Source of the DNA: Streptomyces griseus subsp. griseus
Lineage (GTDB): Bacteria; Actinomycetota; Actinomycetes; Streptomycetales; Streptomycetaceae
Assembly: GCF_003610995.1 (NCBI RefSeq)
Contig: NZ_CP032543.1
Span: 1,798,001 to 1,862,000, forward strand
Direction: 5' to 3'
Length of the DNA stretch: 64,000 bases
Below the pieces are notes generated by a model, which was given only the letters and a program-made list of their open reading frames with translations, had not been told where the DNA came from and searched no databases. The first letter of the stretch is position 1, and every line of letters begins with the position of its first letter. The translations under genes and the position numbers were made by a program. Positions 44,560-53,507 of the stretch are shown here, piece after piece.

Positions 44560-45423
44560 ATGACACATGATCACGGCCACGGCCCCGAGGTCCTGCGCTA
44601 CACCGCCTTCTCCGCCGACCCCGAGGGCGGGAACCCGGCCGGGGTCGTGCTGGACGCGTCGGGGCTGGACGAGGAGCGGATGCTCGCCGTCGCCGCGGAG
44701 CTGGGATACAGCGAGACGGCGTTCCTGACGGAGCGGACCGGCGAAGGCGCGTACACGATCCGCTACTTCAGCCCCAAGGCCGAGGTGCCGTTCTGCGGCC
44801 ACGCCACGGTCGCCACGGCCATCGCGCTGGCGGAACGGGACGGGCCGGGCGCGCTGGAGTTCGCCACGGCGGCGGGTCAGGTGCCGGTCACCGTGGTCCG
44901 GGAGGACGGGGAGCTGCGGGCCACCTTGACCAGCGTGGTCCCGTACGTCACGGAGGTCGACGCGGCGGACCTCGCGGAGGCGCTGGCGGCCCTGGACTGG
45001 CCGGCCGCCGCTCTCGACCCCGCGCTGCCGCCCCGGATCGCCTACGCCGGCGCCCGGCACCTGGTGCTGGCCGCCGCGACCCGTGAACGGCTGGCGGAGC
45101 TGGCGTACGACTTCGCCCGGCTGGAGGCGCTGATGCGCCGGATCGACCTGACGACGCTGCAACTGGTGTGGCGCGAGGCGCCGGAGGTCTTCCACGTCCG
45201 GGACCCGTTCCCGGTGGGCGGGGTGGTCGAGGACCCGGCGACCGGAGCGGCGGCGGCCGCGTTCGGGGCGTACGTACGCGAGCTGGGGCTCGTCCCGGAG
45301 GCCGCCGCCGTCCTGACCCTGCACCAGGGCGCGGACATGGGCCGCCCCGGCACCCTCACGGTGGAGCTGCGCGCGGGGGACGACCGGGTCAGGGTAAGCG
45401 GAACGGGAACCAGGATCGGTTGA
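44560..45423 (+). CDS. PhzF-family isomerase/epimerase-like protein
   Basis: 287 residues, full-length for PhzF. Motifs: FSADPEGGNPAGVVLDASG, LGYSETAFLTE (catalytic Glu), IRYFSPKAEVPFCGHATVA and the second-domain VEDPATGAAAAAFGAYV. Reaction cannot be predicted. It is a paralogue of the shorter gene at 24969-25694. The stop codon TGA (45421-45423) is the first triplet of an 8-bp tandem repeat array. ATG 44560 has no strong ribosome site. Confidence 0.88.
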   Translation: MTHDHGHGPEVLRYTAFSADPEGGNPAGVVLDASGLDEERMLAVAAELGYSETAFLTERTGEGAYTIRYFSPKAEVPFCGHATVATAIALAERDGPGALEFATAAGQVPVTVVREDGELRATLTSVVPYVTEVDAADLAEALAALDWPAAALDPALPPRIAYAGARHLVLAAATRERLAELAYDFARLEALMRRIDLTTLQLVWREAPEVFHVRDPFPVGGVVEDPATGAAAAAFGAYVRELGLVPEAAAVLTLHQGADMGRPGTLTVELRAGDDRVRVSGTGTRIG

Positions 45424-45484
45424 TCCGCTGATCCCTTGATCAGCTGATCCGTCGATCCACTGATCAGCTGACCGACTGATCCGT
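45413..45484. repeat. 8-bp tandem repeat array (TGATCnnn), 8-9 units
   Basis: From 45421, eight contiguous octamers follow: TGATCCGC, TGATCCCT, TGATCAGC, TGATCCGT, CGATCCAC, TGATCAGC, TGACCGAC, TGATCCGT. A degenerate unit GGATCGGT precedes them in the coding end of the PhzF gene. The array fills the gap between convergent genes and contains several TGATCA palindromes able to form small hairpins. Confidence 0.85.
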
Positions 45485-45500
45485 ACGGAACGGACCGGGG

Positions 45501-46528
45501 TCAGCTGGTGAGCTCCTTGGCCGGGGCCACGTGGGCGAACCAGCGCTCGGTCTCCTCCGGTTCGAGGGCGCGCTCCAGGATGACGTCACCGCGCATGCCC
45601 GGGAAGAAGCGGCCCGCGGGCCAGGACTGCCGGTAGGACGGCTCGTCCAGCACCAGCAGGCGTACGCCGTCGACGAGGGGGATCTCGTCGGGGTTCCCCT
45701 CGTTCCAGAGCCGGCCGCCGTCCGGCGCGGTCAGGTCGAAGGAGCCGACGGTGTCGACCTGCCCCGGGGTCTCCCGGCAGACGGCGGCCTCCTGCGGCGA
45801 GGGGGCGTAGCCCTCCACATGGCCGCCGCCGATGAGGGCGTCGGCGAGCAGGGTGTGCAGCTGGAAGTTGTCGCCGACGCCGAAGAAGCGCAGGGCGTAG
45901 CCGGTGCCGCTCGTGCGGTGGAGGGCGATGAGGGGTTCGTCGTCCAGGACCCGGAGGGCGTAGCCGAGGGACCGGAACTCCTGACCGGACGCCGTCTCCA
46001 CGGTGGCGAGCAGGCGCAGCAGCTCGCTCCGGTCGCCGCCGCCGACCCCGCGCGTACGGCCCGGTGGTTGAGCAGCGCGACGGCCGCCATCTCCCACTGC
46101 CGCAGCGTCCACCAGCCGACCGCCGCGTCGAACCCGGCCCTCCCGACGATCTCCTCGCCCGGCTCACCGGCGTCCGGTACGGGGAAGGGCCCGCCGCCGG
46201 TGGCCGCCCACGCCTCGGCGAACGCGGCGGCGCCCTCAAGTGCCGCCCGCAGCCCGGCCCGCACGCCCGGGGCGCACCGCTCGGCGTCCGCCCCCCGCTC
46301 CACGCAGGCCCCGACGAGGACGGCGACGACGGCACGGGGGCCGGGCGGAACCTGTTCCAGTACGGCGGCGAGGCGCCGGCCGCCGTTCAGCAGCTCCGCT
46401 TCCTTGGCCTGCCCGAAGGTCTCCTGCAACCGGACGAACGCCTTACCGGACCGTTTCGCGTCCTGGGCCACCGCCGCGGCCTCGAAGTCCGCGACCGCTC
46501 CCCCGAACCCGGCCTTGCTGAATATCAT
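45501..46528 (-). pseudogene. Conserved hypothetical protein, frameshifted as given
   Basis: Two frames join into one protein of 342 residues if one base is added at the CCCC of 46046-46049. The first part (residues 1-160) runs MIFSKAGFGGAVADFEAAAV to GWWTLRQWEMAAVALLNHRA; the second resumes GGDRSELLRLLATVETASG and ends FAHVAPAKELTS. Both parts have full coding bias. No domain is recognised; the protein is soluble. A TAAAGT box 6 bases before ATG 46528 suggests a leaderless start. The break is probably a missed base in a C/G run. Confidence 0.7.
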
Positions 46529-46534
46529 TCCAGC

Positions 46535-46540
46535 ACTTTA
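46535..46540 (-). promoter_or_regulatory. Leaderless -10 box of the 45501-46528 gene
   Basis: TAAAGT on the minus strand lies 6 bases before ATG 46528. Confidence 0.45.
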
Positions 46541-46625
46541 TCGACGCCCGTTCGGGCACCGTGAAGCCGGTCGGGGTCCGGCGGGCCGAGGGGCGGAACC
46601 GCGCCGATCGCGGGAGGATACGGGC

Positions 46626-47399
46626 ATGGCTGACCGCAAGCCTGACGCGAAGCCCGAGCCCGCCCGTGCCCCCGGCTCCGGGCCGCGAGCCGACTCCGGC
46701 ACCGAGACGCACACCGGGTCCGGCCCCGGACCGTGGGCCGATCCCGGCACCGCCCGCGGCCCCGGTCCCGAAGCGGACGCGGAGGCCGGGACCGAGGCGG
46801 ATACCGACGTCCCGCCCGGCCCCGGCCACCTGACGGTCCCCAGCATGTCCGCGGGCCCGGACTTCGGGCTGCGCCCCTGGGAGATGAGCGATCTGCCCCT
46901 GGTGCGCGAGGCCGCGCAGGACCCGTACATCCCCCTCATCACGACGATCCCGTCCCGCTACTCGGACAAGGCCGCCGAGGCGTTCGTCCGCAGGCAGTGG
47001 GACCGGGCGGCCTCGGGTGCCGGGTACCCGTTCGCCATCGTCCGCTCCCGGGACCGGCGCCCGGTGGGCTCCATCGGGCTCTGGCTGCGGGAGCTGCCGG
47101 AGGGCCGGGCCTCGATCGGCTTCTGGATGGTCGCCGCCGGCCGCGGCCAGGGGGTCACCCGCGCCGCCCTGCGTACGGTGACGGACTGGGCCCTGCACGA
47201 CCTGGGCGTCCCCCGCCTCCAGCTCTTCATCGAGCCGTGGAACACCGCGTCCGCACGGATCGCCGAGCATGTCGGCTTCCGCCGCGAGGGGCTGCTGCGC
47301 GGCTGGCAGCAGGTGGGCGACGAGCGACGCGACATGGCCGTGTACGGGCTGCTGAACAGTGACGGAAGGCCGGATGGCCGGGCGGTAACCAAGGACTGA
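46626..47399 (+). CDS. GNAT-family N-acetyltransferase (RimJ/RimL type)
   Basis: 257 residues. The first 75 residues are a Pro/Gly/Ala/Asp-rich disordered lead; the GNAT domain starts near FGLRPWEMSDLPLVREAAQD. Acetyl-CoA loop AAGRGQGVTRAALRTV matches R/QxxGxG/A, and IEPWNTASARIAEHVGF is the typical RimJ/RimL ending. It acetylates an amino group of a protein N terminus or small molecule; substrate unknown. GGGAGGA precedes ATG 46626 by 7 bases. The long lead is unusual for the family. Confidence 0.9.
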   Translation: MADRKPDAKPEPARAPGSGPRADSGTETHTGSGPGPWADPGTARGPGPEADAEAGTEADTDVPPGPGHLTVPSMSAGPDFGLRPWEMSDLPLVREAAQDPYIPLITTIPSRYSDKAAEAFVRRQWDRAASGAGYPFAIVRSRDRRPVGSIGLWLRELPEGRASIGFWMVAAGRGQGVTRAALRTVTDWALHDLGVPRLQLFIEPWNTASARIAEHVGFRREGLLRGWQQVGDERRDMAVYGLLNSDGRPDGRAVTKD

Positions 47400-47475
47400 A
47401 CACCGAGGCGTTACGATCGCGGGCACCGCTGCCGACCAGCAGCCGCACGGCAGCCGAGCTCCAGGAGTACCGAAC

Positions 47476-48378
47476 TTGTCCGCACCACGCATCGGCGTAT
47501 CCATCGTGACCATGGGGGACCGCCCGCAGGCGGTCGAGGCGCTGCTGGCGTCGGTCGCGATGCAGGACGTCCGGCCCACCCGGCTCGTGATCATCGGCAA
47601 CGGGACGGAGCTCCCCGACTACACCGCCACCCCCGGGCTGAAGGACCTCGACGGCGGGGTGACCACCATCGAGCTGCCGGAGAACCTGGGCTGCCCGGGC
47701 GGCCGGAACGAGGGGCTGCGCAGGCTCGCCGAGATCGGTGACGTGGACGTGGTGATCGAGCTGGACGACGACGGGCTCCTGGTCGACAAGGACGTCTTCC
47801 GCCGGGTCCGGGACCACTTCGCCGCCGACGACCGGCTCGGCATCGTCGGCTTCCGGATCGCCGACGAGCACGGCGAGACCCAGCGCCGCCATGTGCCGCG
47901 GCTGCGGGCGGGCGACCCGATGCGGGGCGGCCCGGTGACGGCCTTCCTCGGCGGCGGCCACGCGTTCTCCATGAAGATGCTGGCGCAGACGGGCCTGTGG
48001 CCCGCGGAGTTCTTCTTCACGCACGAGGAGACGGACCTGGCCTGGCGGGCGCTGGACGCGGGCTGGAGGGTGGAGTACGACCCCGAGCTGCTGCTCCAGC
48101 ACCCGAAGACGAGCCCGGCCCGGCACGCGGTCTACTACCGGATGACGGCCCGCAACCGCGTCTGGCTCGCCCGGCGCAACCTGCCCCTCCCCCTGGTCCC
48201 GGTCTATCTCTCCACCTGGACCCTGCTCACCCTGGCCCGCACCCGCGACGCGAAGGGCCTGCGCGCCTGGGCGGGCGGCTTCGCGGAGGGCGTCCGCACC
48301 CCGTGCGGCGAGCGGCGCCCGATGCGGTGGTCGACGGTATGGCGGATGACGAGGCTGGGCCGCCCGCCGGTCATCTGA
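47476..48378 (+). CDS. Glycosyltransferase family 2 protein
   Basis: 300 residues, GT-A fold. VSIVTMGDRPQAVEALLASV at the N terminus, ENLGCPGGRNEGLRRL, then ELDDDGLLVDKD with the metal-binding DDD, and the acceptor-side HEETDLAWRALDAGW (ED-like). This resembles rhamnosyl-type GT2 enzymes of cell-surface polysaccharides. TTG 47476 is chosen because AGGAG lies 8 bases upstream. The C-terminal part has a weakly hydrophobic stretch near PVYLSTWTLLTLAR. Acceptor unknown. Confidence 0.9.
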   Translation: MSAPRIGVSIVTMGDRPQAVEALLASVAMQDVRPTRLVIIGNGTELPDYTATPGLKDLDGGVTTIELPENLGCPGGRNEGLRRLAEIGDVDVVIELDDDGLLVDKDVFRRVRDHFAADDRLGIVGFRIADEHGETQRRHVPRLRAGDPMRGGPVTAFLGGGHAFSMKMLAQTGLWPAEFFFTHEETDLAWRALDAGWRVEYDPELLLQHPKTSPARHAVYYRMTARNRVWLARRNLPLPLVPVYLSTWTLLTLARTRDAKGLRAWAGGFAEGVRTPCGERRPMRWSTVWRMTRLGRPPVI

Positions 48379-48404
48379 CCCGCCACCACGGCGGCCTCAC
48401 GGAC

Positions 48405-48554
48405 TCACGGGCTCCAGCGGTGGAGGACGTCCGGCTCACCACCCTGATCCTGCTCGGCGACCCGGACCGCGGCGCCGGTCGGCAGCACGACGTGGGTGAA
48501 CCAGGACCCCGGTCCCGGGCCCGCTATGTCCTCGCCCGGACAGGTGGGGAACAA
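48405..48554 (-). CDS. Candidate small protein, 49 residues
   Basis: From TTG 48554 the frame reads MFPTCPGEDIAGPGPGSWFT and ends EPDVLHRWSP. Third codon positions are mostly G or C, and the span sits in an otherwise gene-free gap of about 270 bp, which argues for coding. Against it: a TTG start without ribosome site, and no recognised family. It would be convergent with the glycosyltransferase gene. Confidence 0.3.
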   Translation of the reverse strand: MFPTCPGEDIAGPGPGSWFTHVVLPTGAAVRVAEQDQGGEPDVLHRWSP

Positions 48555-48646
48555 TGGCCGCGGGCAGCAGATCATGCCGAGGGCCGGGGCGCAGGTGGAA
48601 TGGCGTGCGCCGGGAGGCCAGGGGGCACGCGGGGAGGAAGACCGCG

Positions 48647-49051
48647 ATGCACTGGATCTGGTGGATTCTGATCCTTTTCTGGACCGGTGGCTTCGCCTGG
48701 GCGGCCGACACCGCCCGCACCGCCCTGCGCAACCGGCACGAACGGAGACTGGAACTGCTGGAGGCGGCGAAGCAGGAGCGCCTCGCACTGGAGGCCGCAC
48801 ACAAGTCGCCGGAGCCGGTGTGCGGCTGCACCCACCACCTGGCCAAGCACGACAAGCGGGGTCGGTGCCATGAGCAGGTCGAGGTCCCGACGGCCTGGGA
48901 CGAGAACAAGAAGCCCCTGCGCTACGAGGCCGGCCAGTGCAACTGCCAGCAGTACGTGGGCCCGCAGCCGCTCTCGCAGGTGTACGCGGAGGAGCTGACG
49001 GACCGCTGGCCGACGGACCCGCCGAACGAGAAGGAGCCTCCGGCCAGGTGA
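48647..49051 (+). CDS. Conserved hypothetical membrane-anchored protein
   Basis: 134 residues. One N-terminal helix (HWIWWILILFWTGGFAWAA), a short coiled-coil-like helix (RNRHERRLELLEAAKQERLA) and a Cys/His-rich domain: CGCTHHLAKHD, GRCHEQ and GQCNCQQYVG provide five Cys and several His, possibly a small metal site. Family unknown to me but typical of Streptomyces. GGGGAGGAAG precedes ATG 48647. Its stop codon lies inside the bidirectional hairpin shared with rnpB. Confidence 0.75.
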   Translation: MHWIWWILILFWTGGFAWAADTARTALRNRHERRLELLEAAKQERLALEAAHKSPEPVCGCTHHLAKHDKRGRCHEQVEVPTAWDENKKPLRYEAGQCNCQQYVGPQPLSQVYAEELTDRWPTDPPNEKEPPAR

Positions 49052-49068
49052 AAAACCTGGCCGGAGGC
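49036..49068. terminator. Bidirectional terminator between 48647 gene and rnpB
   Basis: A perfect 14-bp stem (49036-49049 with 49055-49068) around loop GAAAA. It covers the stop codon of the plus-strand gene and ends the minus-strand RNase P RNA. Confidence 0.8.
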
Positions 49069-49082
49069 CCCTGTGGCTCACC

Positions 49083-49501
49083 GGCAGACGAGTCGCGCTG
49101 TACGCCGGGTTCTGTCGCCCGGTCGCCTCGCGGCGGCCGGGGAGACGGCCATCCATCTAGGACCGGCATTGCTGCCGGCCTCGTGCGGTCTACCCGTGAA
49201 CTCGGGCGAGCCGCCCTCGAACGTTCACGCAGGACCGTTCCTGTCCTGGAACGCCCCCTCTTGACCTTGCTCCGGGTGGGGTTTACCTAGCCGCCTGAGT
49301 CACCTCAGGCGCTGGTGGTCTCTTACACCACCGTTTCACCCTTACCCGGGACCGGAGTCCCGGGCGGTCTGTTTTCTGTGGCACTGTCCCGCGGGTCACC
49401 CCGGGTGGCCGTTAGCCACCACCCTGCCCTGTGGAGCCCGGACGTTCCTCGGGAGGGGTCCCGAAGGATCCTCACGCGGCCGTCCGCACGGCTCGTCTGC
49501 C
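49083..49501 (-). ncRNA. rnpB: RNase P RNA, bacterial class A
   Basis: On the minus strand the sequence begins GGCAGACGAGCCGTGCGGAC and ends with CTCGTCTGCC, which pair as helix P1 (49492-49501 with 49083-49092). The conserved core is plain: GAGGAACGTCCGGGCTCCAC near the 5' end, ACAGAAAACAGACCGCC, GGTAAGGGTGAAACGGTGG, and GACAGAACCCGGCGTACAG near the 3' end. It is the catalytic RNA that trims tRNA 5' leaders, working with RnpA. Ends are set by P1 and may be off by a few bases. A TAGGAT -10 box lies just upstream and a strong hairpin downstream. Confidence 0.95.
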
Positions 49502-49509
49502 GTACCGCC

Positions 49510-49515
49510 ATCCTA
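49510..49515 (-). promoter_or_regulatory. -10 box of rnpB
   Basis: TAGGAT on the minus strand lies 8 bases before the predicted 5' end of RNase P RNA; a -35 with only partial match (GCTGAG, 49533-49538) is 17 bases further. Confidence 0.55.
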
Positions 49516-49533
49516 CCGGGCCGTATCGGCAGC

Positions 49534-49725
49534 TCAGCCGAGGTCCCCGGTCTCCAGGTCGAAGGCGAAGGGCTCGGGGAGCGGGAGCGGTTTGCCGTAC
49601 GGGATCGTGAGGTGCTGGCGGTGGTCGGCGTCCTCCGGGTCGCTGAAGAGCGTCACCGAGCCCTCGTCCCTGTCGATGAGCAGGTGGAGCGGGATACCGC
49701 CACGGGCGTGGCAGCGGCGGGGCAT
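49534..49725 (-). pseudogene. Uma2-family endonuclease remnant (C-terminal piece)
   Basis: A 63-codon frame whose residues 6-63 (ARGGIPLHLLIDRDEGSVTL, then LTIPYGKPLPLPEPFAFDLE) match the C-terminal third of Uma2 (DUF820) proteins, normally about 190 residues. The upstream catalytic part is not found in any frame before yaaA begins on the other strand. It lies next to the rnpB promoter. It is most likely a decayed gene; translation from ATG 49725 is possible but would give only a fragment. Confidence 0.65.
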
Positions 49726-49909
49726 GGACCGAGCGCAGGCCGGGCGGGGGCGGGTGGCATCCGGGGCCGTCCCGTGGCGGTCGCCGTGCGGGTGGCCGGG
49801 GCCCGGCACCGTAGGGAACCCCCCACCCCGCCCCCGTACCCTTGCCGAGGACCCGGAGTGCCCGCACGCCCGCCGGGGCCGCTTGCCGTGCGTACGAAGG
49901 AGAACCGCC

Positions 49910-50710
49910 GTGCTCGTGCTGTTGCCGCCCTCCGAAGGAAAGGCCGCCTCGGGGCGCGGGGCTCCCCTGAAGCCGGAGTCGCTGTCGCTGCCGGGTCTCG
50001 CCGAGGGCCGGGCGGCGGTCCTGGACGAGCTGGTCGGCCTCTGCCAGGCGGACGAGGAGAAGGCCCGTGAGGTGCTCGGGCTGAGTGTGGGGCTGCGGGG
50101 TGAGGTGGGGAAGAACGCCGGGCTGCGGACCGCCGGGACCCGGCCGGCCGGGGAGCTGTACACGGGGGTCCTGTACGACGCCCTCGACCTGGCCTCCCTG
50201 GACGCGGACGCCCGCCGCCGCGCCGCGAAGTCGCTGCTGGTCTTCTCCGGGCTCTGGGGCGCGGTCCGGATCGGTGACCGGATTCCGCCGTACCGCTGTT
50301 CGATGGGTGTGAAGCTCCCCGGCCTCGGCGCGCTCGGCGCGTACTGGCGCGAACCCATGGAAGCCGTCATGCCCGAGGCCGCCGGGGACGGGCTCGTCCT
50401 GGATCTGCGGTCCTCCGCCTACGCGGCGGCCTGGAAGCCGAAGGGCGAGGTGGCCGCGCGTACGGCGAGTGTGCGGGTGCTCCAGTCGCAGATCGTGGAC
50501 GGGGTGGAGAAGCGGTCCGTCGTCAGCCACTTCAACAAGGCGACCAAGGGGCGGATGGTGCGCGACCTGCTGATGGCGGGGGCGCGGCCGAAGGACCCGG
50601 AGCGGCTGGTGGACGCGTTGCGGGACCTCGGCTACGTGGTCGAGGCCGAGGCCCCTGCCCGGGCCGGGCGGCCGTGGTCACTCGATGTGGTGGTGACGGA
50701 GATCCACTAA
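49910..50710 (+). CDS. yaaA: Peroxide stress protein YaaA (DUF328/UPF0246)
   Basis: 266 residues. [20 protein letters not shown] at the N terminus, [32 protein letters not shown] and the C-terminal [17 protein letters not shown] are the family hallmarks. In E. coli YaaA limits free iron and protects DNA during peroxide stress, and it has a DNA-binding fold. GTG 49910 has GAAGGAG 8 bases upstream. The role in Streptomyces is inferred. Confidence 0.93.
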   Translation: MLVLLPPSEGKAASGRGAPLKPESLSLPGLAEGRAAVLDELVGLCQADEEKAREVLGLSVGLRGEVGKNAGLRTAGTRPAGELYTGVLYDALDLASLDADARRRAAKSLLVFSGLWGAVRIGDRIPPYRCSMGVKLPGLGALGAYWREPMEAVMPEAAGDGLVLDLRSSAYAAAWKPKGEVAARTASVRVLQSQIVDGVEKRSVVSHFNKATKGRMVRDLLMAGARPKDPERLVDALRDLGYVVEAEAPARAGRPWSLDVVVTEIH

Positions 50711-50714
50711 CCCT

Positions 50715-50740
50715 GTTGCACCCTGCGCAACGGGCGTTGC
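50715..50740 (+). promoter_or_regulatory. Alternating GTTGC/GCAAC half-sites before KDPG aldolase gene
   Basis: GTTGC (50715), GCAAC (50727) and GTTGC (50736) alternate in direction, giving two overlapping dyads with 7- and 4-base centres, 34 bp before the eda start. It may be an operator of an IclR- or GntR-type regulator; no regulator gene is adjacent. Confidence 0.35.
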
Positions 50741-50773
50741 AGATATCGCTGGCGGCGCGGCAGGATAGGGCCC

Positions 50774-51427
50774 ATGACCTCCTCCTCGCCGTCGCCCGTC
50801 GCGCCTTCCGACACCTCCGTACTGGACCTCGCCCCCGTCATCCCCGTCGTCGTCCTGCATGACGCCGCCGACGCGGTGCCGCTGGCGCGGGCGCTGGTGG
50901 CGGGCGGGCTCCCGGCGATCGAGGTGACCCTGCGGACGGCCGCCGCCCTGGAGTCGATCCGGGCCATCGCCGCCGAGGTGCCGGGCGCGGTCGTCGGCGC
51001 GGGCACGGTCATCTCGCCGCGGCATGTGCGGGACACCGTCGACGCGGGAGCCGGGTTCCTGGTCAGTCCGGGGTGGACGGACGCGGTGCTGGAGGCGATG
51101 CGGGAGTCCGGGGTGCCGTTCCTGCCCGGCGTCTCGACCACCTCCGAGGTGGTGGCCCTGCTGGAGCGCGGGGTGAGCGACATGAAGTTCTTCCCCGCCG
51201 AGGCAGCGGGCGGCACCGCCTATCTCAAGGCGCTCTCCGCCCCGCTCCCCCAGGCCCGTTTCTGCCCGACCGGCGGCATCTCGCCCGACTCCGCACCCTC
51301 CTACCTCGCCCTGCCGAACGTCGCCTGCGTGGGCGGCAGTTGGATGGTGCCGGGCGACGCGATCGCGGCGAAGGACTGGGACCGGGTGGCCCGGCTGGCG
51401 GCGGAGGCGGCCACGCTCGGGGCCTGA
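50774..51427 (+). CDS. eda: 2-dehydro-3-deoxyphosphogluconate / 4-hydroxy-2-oxoglutarate aldolase
   Basis: 217 residues. Class I aldolase barrel: [37 protein letters not shown] (catalytic Glu), [18 protein letters not shown], and [12 protein letters not shown] with the Schiff-base Lys. [14 protein letters not shown] binds phosphate. It splits KDPG into pyruvate and glyceraldehyde-3-phosphate, here probably for sugar-acid use since no edd gene is nearby. A small regulatory-looking dyad lies upstream. Confidence 0.93.
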   Translation: MTSSSPSPVAPSDTSVLDLAPVIPVVVLHDAADAVPLARALVAGGLPAIEVTLRTAAALESIRAIAAEVPGAVVGAGTVISPRHVRDTVDAGAGFLVSPGWTDAVLEAMRESGVPFLPGVSTTSEVVALLERGVSDMKFFPAEAAGGTAYLKALSAPLPQARFCPTGGISPDSAPSYLALPNVACVGGSWMVPGDAIAAKDWDRVARLAAEAATLGA

Positions 51428-51464
51428 CCGCCCCTCCGCCAGGTCATCGTGGGCACTGTTCCCG

Positions 51465-52764
51465 CTAACGCAGGTGCGACGTGTCGTTCAGCAGGCGTAC
51501 GGAGGCGTTGCCGTCCCCGTAGTAGGCGACGGTCGAGATCGAGGCCGCCGACAGCTCCATCCGGAACATCGCCTGCGCCGGAGCCTCCAGCGCCAGCCGG
51601 ACCAGCGTCTTGATCGGGGTCACGTGGGTGACCAGCAGAGCCGTGCGGCCCGCGTACCGGGCGGCGAGGCGGTCCCGGGTGGCCGCGACCCGCTCGGCGA
51701 CCGCGGCGAAGCTCTCGCCGCCGCCCGTCGGCGCGGTCTCCGGGTCGGCGAGCCAGGCGGTCAGGTCGTCCCCGTACCGCTCGCGTACCTCACCGAAGGT
51801 CAGCCCCTCCCACGCACCGAAGTCCGTCTCGCGCAGGCCGTCGTCGATGCGGACGTCCAGGCCGAGGCGTTCGGCGACGGCAGCCGCCGTCTCGCGGCAG
51901 CGGCGCAGCGGCGAGCTGACGATCTCCTGGACCGTGCCGAGCGCGGCGAAGTGCGCGGCGGCCCGGGCGGCCTGGTCGCGGCCGACGGCCGAGAGTTCGG
52001 GGTCGGTGCCGCCGCTGCCGGAGAACCGCTTCTCGGGGTGAGCAGCGTCTCGCCGTGCCGGAGCAGGACGAAGGTGGCGGGTGCGCCGAGATCGGGGGCG
52101 GCGGCCCAGCCGACCTGGGGGCAGCCGTGACGTCCGTGGGCTCCGGCTCCTCCGAAGCGGCGGCACCGGCGTCCACCTCGAACAGCGTCCCGGCGTCCGG
52201 CCCGCCCCGCGACGCCGCCAGCGCCGCCCGGGCCTTCGCCGCGCCCGCCACCGCGTCGCCGGGCGGTCCCCGGTCCGGCAGCGGGGTGCGGGCGGGGGCG
52301 TCCAGCTCGGCCGTGGAGGCCGACGCCTCCCAGCGGCGGCCGTCGCGGCCCGCGTCCATCGCCTCGTTGGCGAGCCGGTCCGCGTGCTTGTTCTGCGCGC
52401 GCGGGATCCACTCGTACGTCACCGAGGACGGCGGCAGGAGTGCGGCGGCGCGGGCCGCCAGCGGCTTCATGTCGGGGTGCTTGATCTTCCAGCGCCCCGA
52501 CATCTGCTCCACCACCAGCTTGGAGTCCATCCGGACAAGGATCTCCGGGACCGCGTCCGGGAACAGCGCCTTCGCGGCCGTCAGACCGGCGATCAGGCCC
52601 CGGTACTCGGCGACGTTGTTGGTCGCGACGCCGATGTACTCGGCGGCCTCGGCGAGCGTCTCGCCGGTGGCCGCGTCGATGACGACCGCACCGTAACCGG
52701 CGGGCCCCGGGTTGCCCCGGGAGCCGCCGTCGGCCTCCACCACCAGCCGGCGGACAGCACTCAT
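51465..52764 (-). pseudogene. Bifunctional RNase HI / acid phosphatase, two frameshifts as given
   Basis: N-terminal RNase HI domain (RLVVEADGGSRGNPGPAGYG, EYRGLIAGL, RMDSKLVVEQMSG) is intact to about residue 222, a linker follows, and the C-terminal histidine-phosphatase (CobC-like) domain starts TFVLLRHGET and continues KRFSGSGGTDPELSAVGRD. These parts lie in three frames. Adding one base at the GGGGG of 52094-52098 and one at the GGGG of 52035-52038 restores a single 433-residue protein, as in other Streptomyces. It removes RNA from RNA-DNA hybrids and has phosphatase activity. The start ATG overlaps the upstream zinc-ribbon stop (TAATG). Two base losses in short G runs look like sequencing error. 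Confidence 0.87.
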
Positions 52765-53507
52765 TACAGGCCCGACTCCGAGGTGCGGACCAGGATGCGG
52801 TGGCAGTTCTCGCAGCGCAGGACCGTCTCCGGGGCCGCGGCCTTCACGTCGTTGACCTCGGCCATGTTCAGCTCCAGGCGGCAGCCCTCGCAGCGGCGCT
52901 GGTAGAGGCGGGCGGCGCCGACCCCGCCCTGCTGGGCGCGGAGCTTGTCGTACAGCTTCATCAGGTCGGCGGGGATCACCTCGGCGACGACCTGGCGGTC
53001 CTTGGTCACCGTGGCGATCTCGGCGTCCAGCTCGGCGGTGGCGGCGTCCCGGCGGGCGGTGGCGTCGTCGACCTTGGCCTGGACGGCGGCGACCCGCTCG
53101 GTCAGTTCGGCGACCCGCTCCTGGGCGGCCTCGCGGCGCTCCATGATCTCCAGGACGACGTCCTCCAGGTCTCCCTGGCGCTTGGCGAGCGAGGTGATCT
53201 CGCGCTGGAGGCTCTCCAGGTCCTTGGGCGAGGAGACCGCGCCGGAGTCCAGCCGCTGCTGGTCGCGGACGGCGCGCTGGCGCACCTGGTCGACGTCCTG
53301 CTCGGCCTTGGTCTGCTCGCGGGTGGTGTCGCTCTCCTCGGTGGTGGAGGCGACCAGCAGGTCACGCAGCTGGGCGAGGTCGCTGCTGAGCTGCTCGATC
53401 TCGGCGTGCTCCGGCAGCGAGGTGCGCTTGTGGGAGAGCTGGGCGAGACGTACGTCGAGGGCCTGGACGTCGAGGAGTCGGATCTGGTCGGCGGGCGCGG
53501 CGTTCAG
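52764..53507 (-). CDS. C4-type zinc ribbon protein (DUF164), CTG start
   Basis: 247 residues. Two long coiled-coil helices (about residues 10-190, for example LESLQREITSLAKRQGDLED) are followed by a zinc ribbon with CEGCRLELN and LRCENCHRIL (four Cys). Such proteins resemble Helicobacter HP0958, a chaperone/RNA-binding factor. The normal family start (NAAPADQIRLLDVQALD) has CTG, overlapping the Nif3 stop as CTGA, with GGAG 9 bases upstream. No ATG, GTG or TTG lies near, so CTG initiation with coupling to Nif3 seems real. Confidence 0.9.
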   Translation of the reverse strand: MNAAPADQIRLLDVQALDVRLAQLSHKRTSLPEHAEIEQLSSDLAQLRDLLVASTTEESDTTREQTKAEQDVDQVRQRAVRDQQRLDSGAVSSPKDLESLQREITSLAKRQGDLEDVVLEIMERREAAQERVAELTERVAAVQAKVDDATARRDAATAELDAEIATVTKDRQVVAEVIPADLMKLYDKLRAQQGGVGAARLYQRRCEGCRLELNMAEVNDVKAAAPETVLRCENCHRILVRTSESGL

